Assembly: GCA_002305765.1 (NCBI GenBank)
Contig: DBQU01000114.1
Location: 39,750-103,749 of the forward strand
DNA from: Deltaproteobacteria bacterium UBA1386
GTDB lineage: Bacteria; Desulfobacterota; Syntrophorhabdia; Syntrophorhabdales; Syntrophorhabdaceae
Direction of reading: 5' to 3'
Length of the DNA: 64,000 bases
Part shown: piece by piece, positions 1-8,862 of the stretch
Layout: every line of letters starts with the position of its first letter
Numbering within the stretch: position 1 is the first letter of the stretch
The notes under the pieces: generated by a model
The model's database searches: none
Seen by the model: only the letters and a program-made list of their open reading frames with translations
What the model was told of the DNA's origin: nothing
Position numbers and translations under genes: made by a program

Positions 1-3000
1 CCCCGTAATAGGAGCAGGAATTGCAGGACCCGTAGAACATGCGGGAGTACTTGAGGTCTTCATCGGGTATCTTCGCCCGCCGTGTATCGAGAATGACCTT
101 GCCGAAGGTGATGGGCGTCCCCGCCGTCCGCGAATAGAAGTGCGGCTTATCATGAGCGGTGTTATCGGCATAGACGAGACCTATTATATTGTTCACAAAA
201 CCTGTCTCCGTCTCGGTGCTGCTGCCGGCCGTGCCGGTGACGGTGAGGGACACCGTGTACGTGCCCGGGGTCGTGTAGGTGTGGGTGGGGTTCTGTTGTG
301 TGCTCGACCCGCCGTCCCCGAAATTCCAGGACCAGGCCGTGATGTTCCCCGAACTCTGGTCGATGAATTTCACCACCGTCCTGTCGGACCCCATGCGATT
401 TGCCGAAGTGAACTGGGCGCGAAGCGCAGGCGTCCTGCTCACCGTGATAAGGCCCGTCTTCGTCTCCGTGTCCGTCGCGCCGGTGCTGTCCGTGATGGTA
501 AGGGTCACCGTGTAGGTGCCGGCAGCCGAGTATGTGTGGGCCGGGTGCTGCTGACTGCTCGTCCCGCCGTCCCCGAAATTCCAGTTCCACCTGGTAATGG
601 TCGTCGCCGTGTCCGACATGGAATACAGGCCGGAGAGGTCGGTGAACTGGACCGCAAGCGGTGATGTCCCGGAGATCACGTTCACATTGAATTCGGCCTG
701 CAATATCTTCTCCGGGTTGGCAACCGCGCTTAAGGCCACCATGTCAGCCACCACCCTTGCGTTGGCGTTGTCGCTGAGACGGACGGTATAGATGCCATTA
801 TCGAAGTAGTAGTAGCCCAGCGCATTGATCAGATCCGACTGCCTCTGGTCAACCTCCACAGTGGCTGAGCCGCCGGCGTAATTAATGGTGTATTTCGCGT
901 TGCTTGCATTGAGGGCGGAAGGATACCAGGAGGCAAGGACCGCGTAATAGCCGGGGTTGTTCACAACCAGCGTCCACGTCGCCGTATTCGCGCCCGTGCC
1001 AGCGGCATGGTACTGGTAGTTGTAACCCAGGTACCCGTCTTCTCCCATATACCCTCCCCCTGGCACCTTGCCGAAGGGCCAGGTGCCGGTGAAATCGCAC
1101 CTGTTGAAGTCCGTGTCGTTGTTGACGATGAAGTACTCCGGATGCGCCGCAGGGGTGGGCTCGGCACCGGTCGCGGAGAACCAGGCAGGCGTGGCGGAAT
1201 CGGGGAACCTCTCCAGCCAGGTGCCGTCGGCCAGCTCGATCCTGTAGACTGTAGGATCACCGGGAACCTTGTACGTCAGGTAGTAATTGTAAGGGGGGGT
1301 GCCTTCGAGGAAGGTGTAGGGCATGATACCGCTCGTCCCGTCCTTGTAAATGGGCAGCCAGTTCGGGTATGCCTGGCCGTACTGGACGCCGTCGACCTTT
1401 ACCGATGCCATGTCGGAAGAGAAATTGGTGAAGCGATCGTCATCGATGTACCTGATCGTCGTTATCTCCTGGGCGCCGGTCTCTTCTATCGTGGCAAAGG
1501 TGGCCCCGAGACCGAAATTTGCGTGCCCGTTGAAAACGATGTGGGCGCCCTGCTGTTTCAGAGCTGCCGCCATTGTGGCCGGGTCCGTGACAGAGTGGAT
1601 GTAGAATGTCCTTCCCCGCACGGTATCCTGATAGACCCAGACACCGTTATCCAGATAGGCGCCCATGCCTTGGAGGAGCGTATTGGCGTGGGGTATGAAG
1701 AGGGCGTCCTTCGAGTAGCCGTCGCAGAGATAGATGTGCTCCCCGGAACTGACAAGATTGATGTATTGCCCCACGGACTTCGTGTCGGAGCCCACGGAAT
1801 TGGTCACCGTCAGCGAAACGGTGTAGGAGCCGGTGGCGGTATAGGTGTGTGAAGGGTTCTGCGCGGTGCTCGTCGAACCGTCGCCGAAGCTCCAGAGCCA
1901 TGACGTTACCGTTCCCAGGCTCTCATCACTGAACTGGACTGTAAGCGGAACTGTCCCCGAGGTCGTGTTGGCGGAAAAGTCCGCTATCGGCGACGTTACG
2001 GAGGAGATAAGCCCGAACCTGACCGCGTCGGCGCAGGTGCTTGACGTGTCACTCGTGGCCGCGGTGATGGTTACGGAGCCGCTGCCGTCGAAGTAGTAGG
2101 TGCCGAGACTGTTCCACTGACCCGAGTTCAGCCGCTGGTTGACGGTTATATTGCTCGTGCCGCCCGCGTGGTTTATGGCCACGGGGACGCTTGATGCCCG
2201 GGACGAGTATCCCGACCACCACATGAAGACCTCATAGTTGCCGGCGGGCTGCCCGATCATGGCAAAGGTGTATGTGACGCCGTTGCGGGACCAGACACTG
2301 TTCGTTCCGTACGGATCGGTGCCGCCCGAGACAGGCCAGCTGCCGGTGTAGGACGTCCCCGCGCCCCCGTTGTCGATGATGACCTCCACCGAGGGGGTGC
2401 CGGAATTGACCACCAAGGATGCTGTAGCTCCCGATGACCAGGCGTCCTTGTCGTCCTTGACCCGGAAGGTGATGGTGTGGGTCCCGACGGAGAGCGTCGA
2501 GGTGGAGAAGGAGGCCGCGGCACCGATGGCGCCGTCCAGGGACGAGGTCCACTCGTAGGCGGTGATGGTGCCATCCGTATCGGTGCCGTGGCCGGTAAGG
2601 GTGATGGATTCACCCTGGCTGGCTGGATTGGGTGTTATGGAATCGATCGTCGCCGTCGGAGGCGAGTTGGAGGAGACAAGGGCAAACTTGACCGCGTCGG
2701 CGCAGGTGCTCAATGTATCGCCCGTCGCCGCTGTGATCGTTACCGAGCCGCTGCCGCCGAAGTAGAAGGTGCCGAGACTGTTCCACTGGCCCGAGTTCAG
2801 CCGCTGGTTTACGGTGATATTGCTCGTGCCGCCCGCGTGGTTTATGGCCACGGGGACGCTTGATGCCCGCGACGAGTATCCCGACCACCACATGAAGACC
2901 TCGTAGTCTCCGGCGGCCTGTCCGCTCATGGCAAAGGTGTATGTGACACCGTTGCGGGACCAGACACTGTTCGTTCCGTAAGGATCGGCAGCACCCGAAA

Positions 3001-3802
3001 CAGGCCAGCTGCCGGTGTAGGACGTCCCCGTGTCCCCGTTGTCGATGATGACCTCCACCGACGGGGTGCCGACGGTGAGTGATGCCGTCGCCCCGGCAGA
3101 CCAAGCGTCTTCGTCGTCCTTCACCCGGAAGGTGATGGTGTGGGTGCCCTCGGAGAGCGTCGAGGTGATGAGGGAAGCCGCGGCACCGATGGTACCGTCT
3201 ATGGAGGAGATCCATTCCCAGGCGGTTATGGTGCCATCCGTGTCGGTGCCGTGGCCGGTAAGGGTGATGGACTCACCCGGGCTGGCGGGGTTGGGCGAGA
3301 TCGAATCGATCGTCGCCGTCGGCGCGGCGTTGGAAGAAACAAACCTGAACTGGACCGCGTCGGCGCAGGTGCTTAAGGTATCGCCCGCCGCTGCCGTGAT
3401 CGTTACGGAGCCGCTGCCGTCGAAGGAGAAGGTGCCCAGACTGTTCCACCGGCCGGCGTTCAGCAGCTGGTTAACGGTGGTGTTCGCCGTGCCGCCCGCG
3501 TGGTTTATGACCACAGGGACATTCGTCGCCCGTGAGGAATATCCCGACCACCACATGAGGACCTCGTAGGTCCCGGCTGTCTGTCCGCTCATGGTGAAGG
3601 TGTACGTGGTACCGTTGCGGGACCACAGGCTCGAGGCGCCGTAGGGGTTTGTGCCTCCCGAGGCGGCCCAGGTCCCCGTGTAGGACGTCCCCGCACCCCC
3701 GTTGTCAATGATGACATCGGCAAAGGAACCGCCGCTGATGCCGGGCATGAAGAGACCCAGTAAAGCGAGATAAATAAAACACTTCTTTAATGATCTGGCC
3801 AT
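1..3802 (-). CDS. Giant secreted PKD/golvesin-domain protein (C-terminus off left edge)
   Basis: An open frame of 1267 codons runs from an ATG at 3802 off the left edge with no stop. An AAAGGAG Shine-Dalgarno precedes the ATG. Residues 1-28 form a signal peptide (basic start, hydrophobic core, SFA before Asp29). Three copies of a golvesin C-terminal-like beta domain follow (about 29-175, 250-395, 472-600). After the first two copies comes a PKD-like linker with an NPASPGE-type motif. Then come a canonical PKD domain (about 602-680, WSFGDG), a domain with NGHANFGLG (His about 760), a fourth golvesin-like domain (925-1020) and two more PKD domains (from about 1033 and 1126). The last visible part contains FYGSCNSCSYYG (Cys about 1260). 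PKD and golvesin domains are adhesive or carbohydrate-associated modules. The His and Cys motifs recall a caspase-like fold, but that is inference. It lies at the end of the EPS locus and may be a surface or matrix protein. Whether a sorting signal exists cannot be seen. Confidence 0.85.
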   Translation of the reverse strand, partial: MARSLKKCFIYLALLGLFMPGISGGSFADVIIDNGGAGTSYTGTWAASGGTNPYGASSLWSRNGTTYTFTMSGQTAGTYEVLMWWSGYSSRATNVPVVINHAGGTANTTVNQLLNAGRWNSLGTFSFDGSGSVTITAAAGDTLSTCADAVQFRFVSSNAAPTATIDSISPNPASPGESITLTGHGTDTDGTITAWEWISSIDGTIGAAASLITSTLSEGTHTITFRVKDDEDAWSAGATASLTVGTPSVEVIIDNGDTGTSYTGSWPVSGAADPYGTNSVWSRNGVTYTFAMSGQAAGDYEVFMWWSGYSSRASSVPVAINHAGGTSNITVNQRLNSGQWNSLGTFYFGGSGSVTITAATGDTLSTCADAVKFALVSSNSPPTATIDSITPNPASQGESITLTGHGTDTDGTITAYEWTSSLDGAIGAAASFSTSTLSVGTHTITFRVKDDKDAWSSGATASLVVNSGTPSVEVIIDNGGAGTSYTGSWPVSGGTDPYGTNSVWSRNGVTYTFAMIGQPAGNYEVFMWWSGYSSRASSVPVAINHAGGTSNITVNQRLNSGQWNSLGTYYFDGSGSVTITAATSDTSSTCADAVRFGLISSVTSPIADFSANTTSGTVPLTVQFSDESLGTVTSWLWSFGDGSTSTAQNPSHTYTATGSYTVSLTVTNSVGSDTKSVGQYINLVSSGEHIYLCDGYSKDALFIPHANTLLQGMGAYLDNGVWVYQDTVRGRTFYIHSVTDPATMAAALKQQGAHIVFNGHANFGLGATFATIEETGAQEITTIRYIDDDRFTNFSSDMASVKVDGVQYGQAYPNWLPIYKDGTSGIMPYTFLEGTPPYNYYLTYKVPGDPTVYRIELADGTWLERFPDSATPAWFSATGAEPTPAAHPEYFIVNNDTDFNRCDFTGTWPFGKVPGGGYMGEDGYLGYNYQYHAAGTGANTATWTLVVNNPGYYAVLASWYPSALNASNAKYTINYAGGSATVEVDQRQSDLINALGYYYFDNGIYTVRLSDNANARVVADMVALSAVANPEKILQAEFNVNVISGTSPLAVQFTDLSGLYSMSDTATTITRWNWNFGDGGTSSQQHPAHTYSAAGTYTVTLTITDSTGATDTETKTGLITVSRTPALRAQFTSANRMGSDRTVVKFIDQSSGNITAWSWNFGDGGSSTQQNPTHTYTTPGTYTVSLTVTGTAGSSTETETGFVNNIIGLVYADNTAHDKPHFYSRTAGTPITFGKVILDTRRAKIPDEDLKYSRMFYGSCNSCSYYG
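1990..3720 (-). repeat. Tandem coding repeat: three golvesin units, two with PKD-like linkers
   Basis: The same DNA text recurs at 3701, 3038 and 2369 (start of the GTTGTC-ATGATGAC block on the plus strand). The offsets are 663 and 669 bases, which is 221 and 223 codons. The second and third units are nearly identical at DNA level over long stretches (for example 2760-2960 and 2090-2290), which suggests recent duplication or gene conversion. The third unit lacks the PKD-like linker and runs into a divergent PKD domain. Confidence 0.85.
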
Positions 3803-3967
3803 GATGCACTCCTTTTATCACTTGTTTGCGCCGACCCCTACGATCTTGCATATCCCCACGGTGCATCGGCAAAAAATCTGTCCACCCTTCCGTGGAAACC
3901 GGCGATGACGGTTCCGTCGGAAGGGACGTATTCAACTCTTTTCTTGAGGGTACCGCCGTCGCGATCG

Positions 3968-5272
3968 TCACCCGGGAGAGGCCCGGACGTCCCGGGACCT
4001 CCGCGAGAATACGGACCTCAACTTGCCCGTTGACCCTCTGTCCAGTGCTGTTGTTTCGATAACATCAACGGGAAGGGTGCCGCCGAAAAGCACCTTCAGC
4101 TTCTCGGCTATCTGCTCCCTGATCCTCATGAATTCCACCACCCCCTCGGGGACGATGCTCACCGTGAGGCTCCCGTCTTCCTGCTGGATGACCCTGAATT
4201 CCCTCACCTCGGGGATGGTCTCGATCTGGAACACCACCGTCTGCGGATCGACGAGCCGTCCCGAAGGCATGACCAGGAAATCATCGCACCTTCCGACAAT
4301 GGCCTCGAGAACGGGGAAGCGCCTGCCGCAGGGGCATTTCCCCCCGGACAGGACCCCGACATCGCCTATCTCGTAACGGATGTAGGGCATGGAATAATTG
4401 TTGAGGGATGTGACGATCATCCTCCCGGGCTCCCCCGCGGGAAGCCGGTCGCCCCTGTCGTCGAGCACCTCGACGATCACGTTGTCCGCCGCGACATGAA
4501 GTTTCTGCATCCTGCATTCGAAGGCTATCGCGGAGAATTCCAGGCACGAGTAATCGTCATAGACCTTGCACCCGAACACGTCTTCCATGCATTCTCTCGC
4601 GTGCGCCGTCAGGAGTTCCGAGTTCGACATGAGGAACTTGAGCTTGAGGCGCCTCCCATCCTCCCTGCCCAGCGTCTTCGCCAGCAGGTAGAGCACCGAC
4701 GGGTAGGCGTTGATGATCCGCGGCCTCGTGCGGAGGACCTCCTCCGCCTGCCGCTCCGGACCCCACTCGAGGGGAATGAAGGAACGCCTGAAGAGCCCCA
4801 TCTTCTGCGGCACAATGCTGGTCACCGGAGGTGTAAAACGCACGTACGCCATCGTGTCCCAGGGCCTGTAGCCCAGGCCGGTGAGCTGCCTCAACTGCAT
4901 GAGACGGTACAGCGCGGCCACCCTGTGGTCGAGCATCACCTCCAGCTTGTTGCCCGACGATCCGGACGTCATGCGCGGCGAGCACTCGGACCGGTCGAGA
5001 CCGGACACAAGGATGTCCCCGGGATAGCCGGCACGCACCATCTCCTTTGTCAGGACCGGGACCTTCCTCAGGTCGTCCAGGGTGACGATGCTGCCGGGGT
5101 GCAGTCCCTCAGAGTCGAAGAGCCTGCGATAGTGGGGGACCCTGGCGTACGCGTGGGCAACAAGGCGCCTCAACGCCCGCTCCTGCATGGCGACGAGCTC
5201 GCCGGGCGTCATCCACTGGTTCCGGCAGATGACCGGCCAGGCACACAGATGCTGGAGATAGCGAAGCGCCAT
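3968..5272 (-). CDS. CapK/PaaK-like adenylate-forming enzyme
   Basis: This 434-residue protein resembles the phenylacetate-CoA ligase/CapK family of AMP-forming enzymes. A Ser/Gly/Thr-rich phosphate-binding loop (MTSGSSGNKLEV) lies near residue 108. YDDYSCLEFSAIA follows in the middle, an IRYEIGD motif marks the ATP/adenylate pocket, and the C-terminal Lys sits in GSTGKLRSV. A CPCGRRF segment could bind metal. The start at 5272 overlaps the upstream methyltransferase stop (TGATG) and has a GGAAGG Shine-Dalgarno, which makes it more likely than the in-frame codon at 5287. In capsule/EPS loci CapK-like proteins are thought to activate an acid or modify sugars; the substrate here is unknown. It is the last enzyme gene before the giant PKD protein. 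Confidence 0.8.
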   Translation of the reverse strand: MALRYLQHLCAWPVICRNQWMTPGELVAMQERALRRLVAHAYARVPHYRRLFDSEGLHPGSIVTLDDLRKVPVLTKEMVRAGYPGDILVSGLDRSECSPRMTSGSSGNKLEVMLDHRVAALYRLMQLRQLTGLGYRPWDTMAYVRFTPPVTSIVPQKMGLFRRSFIPLEWGPERQAEEVLRTRPRIINAYPSVLYLLAKTLGREDGRRLKLKFLMSNSELLTAHARECMEDVFGCKVYDDYSCLEFSAIAFECRMQKLHVAADNVIVEVLDDRGDRLPAGEPGRMIVTSLNNYSMPYIRYEIGDVGVLSGGKCPCGRRFPVLEAIVGRCDDFLVMPSGRLVDPQTVVFQIETIPEVREFRVIQQEDGSLTVSIVPEGVVEFMRIREQIAEKLKVLFGGTLPVDVIETTALDRGSTGKLRSVFSRRSRDVRASPG

Positions 5273-6003
5273 CAGACCTTCCTGCAAAAGGCGTCGAACC
5301 TGAAATCAACGACGCCGAGAGAGCTCTTGAGCACCTTTCTTAGATCTCCCGAGCGCCTGTACTCTTTTTTCTGGGTGCGGTAGTCTTCCGTCTGCGACCA
5401 CAGGACCTTGAACCCGCTCTTGCGAAGAAGAGTGACGACGGAGGACCGGGAGAAGTTGAAGGGGTGGCCCTTGTCGATCTCGAGGCATTCCATGATATTT
5501 CGGACGAGGGCACCGAACCTGGTATAGATATTGAGGCTGATGAACACGACTCCCCCGGGTTCGAGGCTCCTGTGAATGCCGCGGAGAACGCGCGCCGGGT
5601 CCTTCATGTGGTCGAGGACGTTGTCGAGAATGGTGAACGAGAAGGTCTTTCCGAGGGAAAGGACATCCTCGCCGGTACCGTTGTGGCGCATGACGCCCCG
5701 GTCCCTGACGCGCTCGAACTCGGGCTGTGAGCTGTAATAATCCTCCAGGGGGTCGAGGGCGTGGCGTTCATCGGCCTCGAGATAATTGACGATACCCACC
5801 GGCCCCGGCCCTATCTCGAGAACGCTGATACGTGTCCGTGAGGCCAGAAGGGGCTTCACGCGCCTCCAGATACCCTGCGCGCGGTCCTCATACCACCTGT
5901 ACCGGGACACCTCGCCCGGCCTCTCCGAGACCTGTCTCGACCAGAAATTCCTCTCGTACACCTGCGCCTTTTCCCATCGCAGGCTTGAAATGGCCCGTTG
6001 CAT
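5272..6003 (-). CDS. Class I SAM-dependent methyltransferase
   Basis: The protein has 243 residues with a Rossmann SAM-binding motif I, VLEIGPGPVG, near residue 62. An acidic residue follows at the end of strand 2 (HALDPLEDYY), and a post-motif FTILDNVLDHMKDPARVL helix precedes LEPGGVVFISL. This matches the Methyltransf_11/23 fold. A good GGAGGG Shine-Dalgarno precedes the ATG. Its stop overlaps the start of the CapK-like gene, so the two are probably translationally coupled. Its place among glycosyltransferases suggests methylation of an EPS sugar or a lipid-linked intermediate. The acceptor cannot be told from sequence. Confidence 0.85.
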   Translation of the reverse strand: MQRAISSLRWEKAQVYERNFWSRQVSERPGEVSRYRWYEDRAQGIWRRVKPLLASRTRISVLEIGPGPVGIVNYLEADERHALDPLEDYYSSQPEFERVRDRGVMRHNGTGEDVLSLGKTFSFTILDNVLDHMKDPARVLRGIHRSLEPGGVVFISLNIYTRFGALVRNIMECLEIDKGHPFNFSRSSVVTLLRKSGFKVLWSQTEDYRTQKKEYRRSGDLRKVLKSSLGVVDFRFDAFCRKV

Positions 6004-6021
6004 GTTCCCTCCTGTTCCTCT

Positions 6022-7251
6022 TCAGGACCCGAGAGGCTCGGGGCCGGGAGAGTTCGTGTACAGATGCCGTATGGCAGCGGAGATCCCCAGCAGGAAGTAG
6101 AGATTGACGGAGTAGCCGTGGCTGAGCAGAAGGCCTCCCGACCAGAATCCGTAGAAGGCCAGCTCCACAAAAAAGGCCGGTCGCGACAGGGGATGGTCCC
6201 TGTCGTTGCGCACCTTGCGCAGGTGACGTATGGCCAGGATGTTGAGAATGATGAAGACAAGGACGCCGGGTACCCCTGTCTCCACGGCTACCTGGAGGAT
6301 CGAGGAATGCGGGGTCAGCCACGTCTGGCTCCCCCCCTCACGGGCCCGGAAGAGACCGAGGGCCACTGCCGAGCAGCCCGTGCCCGCGCCCAGAACAGGA
6401 TTCTCACCCATGATGGTCAGGTTCTGCTTCCAGAGGTTGATGCGCCCGTTCTCGTCGACAAGGTTGTAGTCCTGTCCCATGTCCTGAAAACGTCCTTCGA
6501 CGACGGAGAAGTAGTTGATGAAAACAAAGGCCAGCATGACCACCGCGGCCACCTTGGCGACGCCCCGTATCCGTGGCACGCTGCTCAGAAAGAGAATGAC
6601 GATTACAACGGCCAGCGCCAGAACACCGCCCCTGGAACGGCTCATCATTATCCCCGCTGCCGCGAGGCAGGTCGCCGCGACCGACAGGACCTTCATCATC
6701 CTGCCCTGCCAGGCGAACAGCAGGTACAGACACAGGGGTATGAAGGTGGCGAAGAGCAGCGCCACGTCATTGGGGTCGTACATCGCGCTTGCCGCCGCCC
6801 GGAAACCCTGGTAGGCGGAGCTCTCCACAATATAGAGGGACGCGCAGAAGAGGAGGCTCACCACCGTCGTCGCCGCCGTCACCTGCAGCCTCCTCAAGGA
6901 CCGCACCTCAATGACGGTGACAAGAAAATAGAGGAGGGTTGCCGGCATCACCGAGGTGAGAAAACTGAACGACACACCCCTGTGGACCGCGAAGGGTGCC
7001 CCGACCAGCATGACAAGGCAGAGAAGGAGGACCAGCCGGACCTCGGTGAGCCTCAGCATCCCCCGGGGGAAGGAAACCCCTTCGAGGAACATCACGGCTA
7101 TGGTGATGACACAGATCACGAGCACCGGCCTTAAAGGAACAAGGAAAGTCATGAAGTCCTGCGGTCGTGCGATGGCGATAAAGGTCCATATGAGGAAACA
7201 GATGAAGGATGGACCCAGGCGCTCCGCGGAGACATTATTCTGTGTTTCCAT
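6022..7251 (-). CDS. O-antigen ligase/polymerase-like membrane protein
   Basis: This 409-residue polytopic membrane protein has ten or more hydrophobic segments. It carries the Wzy_C/O-antigen-ligase signature region: a central MSRSRGGVLAL motif, then a large periplasmic loop with NPVLGAGTG and LTPHSSILQVAVETG. The early ARPQDFM segment resembles the O-glycosylation-ligase family tied to exosortase loci, but that subfamily call is inference. The expected role is polymerising EPS repeat units or ligating a glycan on the periplasmic side of the inner membrane. A GGAGG Shine-Dalgarno lies 8 bases before the ATG. The gene follows the flippase, which fits Wzx/Wzy-type assembly. Confidence 0.85.
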   Translation of the reverse strand: METQNNVSAERLGPSFICFLIWTFIAIARPQDFMTFLVPLRPVLVICVITIAVMFLEGVSFPRGMLRLTEVRLVLLLCLVMLVGAPFAVHRGVSFSFLTSVMPATLLYFLVTVIEVRSLRRLQVTAATTVVSLLFCASLYIVESSAYQGFRAAASAMYDPNDVALLFATFIPLCLYLLFAWQGRMMKVLSVAATCLAAAGIMMSRSRGGVLALAVVIVILFLSSVPRIRGVAKVAAVVMLAFVFINYFSVVEGRFQDMGQDYNLVDENGRINLWKQNLTIMGENPVLGAGTGCSAVALGLFRAREGGSQTWLTPHSSILQVAVETGVPGVLVFIILNILAIRHLRKVRNDRDHPLSRPAFFVELAFYGFWSGGLLLSHGYSVNLYFLLGISAAIRHLYTNSPGPEPLGS

Positions 7252-7280
7252 GAGGAAAACCTCCGTTCTTGTGTTTCGAA

Positions 7281-8858
7281 TCAGGGCACCGGTCTTTCCA
7301 CGCGGGAACGCATCGAAAGGACCAGGGACCGTATGACCGCGAAACCCGACCGGGCTGTGATGGACAACTCCCTCAACCGCCTTGCGCGCTCATCTCTCGA
7401 CATGCACAGGTGCCACGCGGCGAAGACGTAGCCCGCCAGGCACACGGCCAGGACCGCGGCAAACTCCGTCCAGCTGTCCATCTTTACCATGCGGGAGGCG
7501 CCGTACAGAAGGGCCCCGAAGAGGCATGCCGGGATGCAGGGCGTAAGGAGTCCTTCCCTGTAAAAGCGGCCCAGGGACAGGCCGATGACGCGGCAGGTGT
7601 ACCAGGGTATGGCTATCAGGTTGCTCAACAGCATGGGCACGAGCGTGCCCACCGCCACTCCGATAATACCGTACCTCCTCACCAGAAAGACGCTCAGGGC
7701 GAGATTTGCAGCCGCCTCGGCGATCGTAACGTACGCCGTGCCGCCGTGTCTGGCTATCCCCTGCAGGATCTGTGTTGACGTGAACTGCGAGACGTTGGCC
7801 GCGGCAGCCGCGGTCAGGACCACCAGCACCCCGTAGCAGGCTTCGCCGTACTTCGCTCCCATCCACAATGAGATGAAGGCGTCTCCCACGACAAGGTAGA
7901 TGACCACGACAGGGAGCACGACCATCATGGAGTACTTGGTCGCGTTTACGAGGACCTGCTGCACCCTGGCGTTCTGTCCCCGGGCATCGAGATGGCTCAC
8001 CGCCGGCTGCAGCACCCCGGTGGACATGACGATAACATGCAGCTCGTCCACGAGCCTCTGGGGAATGCTGTAGAGCGTGATGGCAGCGGCCGTCAGGTAA
8101 TATCCTATGACCAGGCTCCCGGCTGAAAAGATGAACCTCGTCGCTACGAAATACAGGAAGATGAGCAGACTGTAGCGGCTTACCGTCGCCAGCGCGTCCC
8201 TGGTGATTAGGCCGGGACGGAGCCTGAGAGCGGGATCGGCCCTGAAGACATAGACCGCCCGTATCGCGCCGGCCGCCATGGTCGAGACGAGATGGACAAG
8301 GGCTATGGCGATAAGCCGGTACCCGGCGAGGACCAGGACGACGATGAAGAGACTGCGGGCAAACAGGATGACGAGCGATATGCCGGCAACGTGGTCGTAT
8401 CGCTGTATCCCTCTCATGTAGCCCGTAAAGAACCCGAGCGGAAGGGTGAGTCCGATCTGGAGACCGATGATGAGCGTGACCCATCGCGCGTCGGAGATCT
8501 CCTCCCGGGGGATGCTGAAGTGGTGCAGAAACCCGAAGGCCATCACGATGGAAACCGCGAAGGCCAGCACCCCCGCCGCCAGGAAGACATAGTACGCGCT
8601 GCTGCACACCCTTGTCAGACCCTCGCTGTCATTCTTCGCCCGGAATTCCGCAACGTACTTCACGACGGACCCGCTCACCCCGAAATCGAAAAGGCCGAGA
8701 AAGCCTGTGAAGCTTATGATGAGCACCCAGATCCCATACTGCGTGTCGCCGAGACGGTGGACGAGAAAGGGCATCATGAGGAACTGGATCGCGGCGCCTA
8801 TGGCAAAGGACCCCCAGTTCGACAGGATATTTCTCACTATCTGGACAGACATCTCCAT
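7281..8858 (-). CDS. Lipopolysaccharide/EPS flippase (Wzx-like, MATE fold)
   Basis: A 525-residue polytopic protein of the polysaccharide-biosynthesis/MviN/MATE superfamily. It begins VRNILSNWGSFAIGAA and continues with FLVHRLGDTQYGIWVL and a loop GLFDFGVSGSVVKYVAEF, both typical of Wzx flippases. Upstream in-frame sequence as far as 9059 lies within the previous gene and is low-complexity, so I place the start at 8858 (a second ATG sits at 8852). It would move undecaprenyl-linked repeat units across the inner membrane for the polymerase encoded next. It starts four bases after the upstream glycosyltransferase stop. Confidence 0.9.
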   Translation of the reverse strand: MEMSVQIVRNILSNWGSFAIGAAIQFLMMPFLVHRLGDTQYGIWVLIISFTGFLGLFDFGVSGSVVKYVAEFRAKNDSEGLTRVCSSAYYVFLAAGVLAFAVSIVMAFGFLHHFSIPREEISDARWVTLIIGLQIGLTLPLGFFTGYMRGIQRYDHVAGISLVILFARSLFIVVLVLAGYRLIAIALVHLVSTMAAGAIRAVYVFRADPALRLRPGLITRDALATVSRYSLLIFLYFVATRFIFSAGSLVIGYYLTAAAITLYSIPQRLVDELHVIVMSTGVLQPAVSHLDARGQNARVQQVLVNATKYSMMVVLPVVVIYLVVGDAFISLWMGAKYGEACYGVLVVLTAAAAANVSQFTSTQILQGIARHGGTAYVTIAEAAANLALSVFLVRRYGIIGVAVGTLVPMLLSNLIAIPWYTCRVIGLSLGRFYREGLLTPCIPACLFGALLYGASRMVKMDSWTEFAAVLAVCLAGYVFAAWHLCMSRDERARRLRELSITARSGFAVIRSLVLSMRSRVERPVP

Positions 8859-8862
8859 GCGA

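Noticed and set aside
3803..3967. Possible c-di-GMP riboswitch before the giant PKD gene
   Set aside because: A GGCGCAAAC word resembles part of the GEMM consensus, but the paired stems and the other conserved loop could not be found.
3839..4009. Minus-strand stretch after the CapK-like gene reading KKRVEYVPSDGTVIAGFHGR in the +1 frame
   Set aside because: It looks protein-like but has no usable start codon in frame and is only 57 codons between stops. A frameshifted tail of the CapK gene or a decayed gene is possible but not supported.
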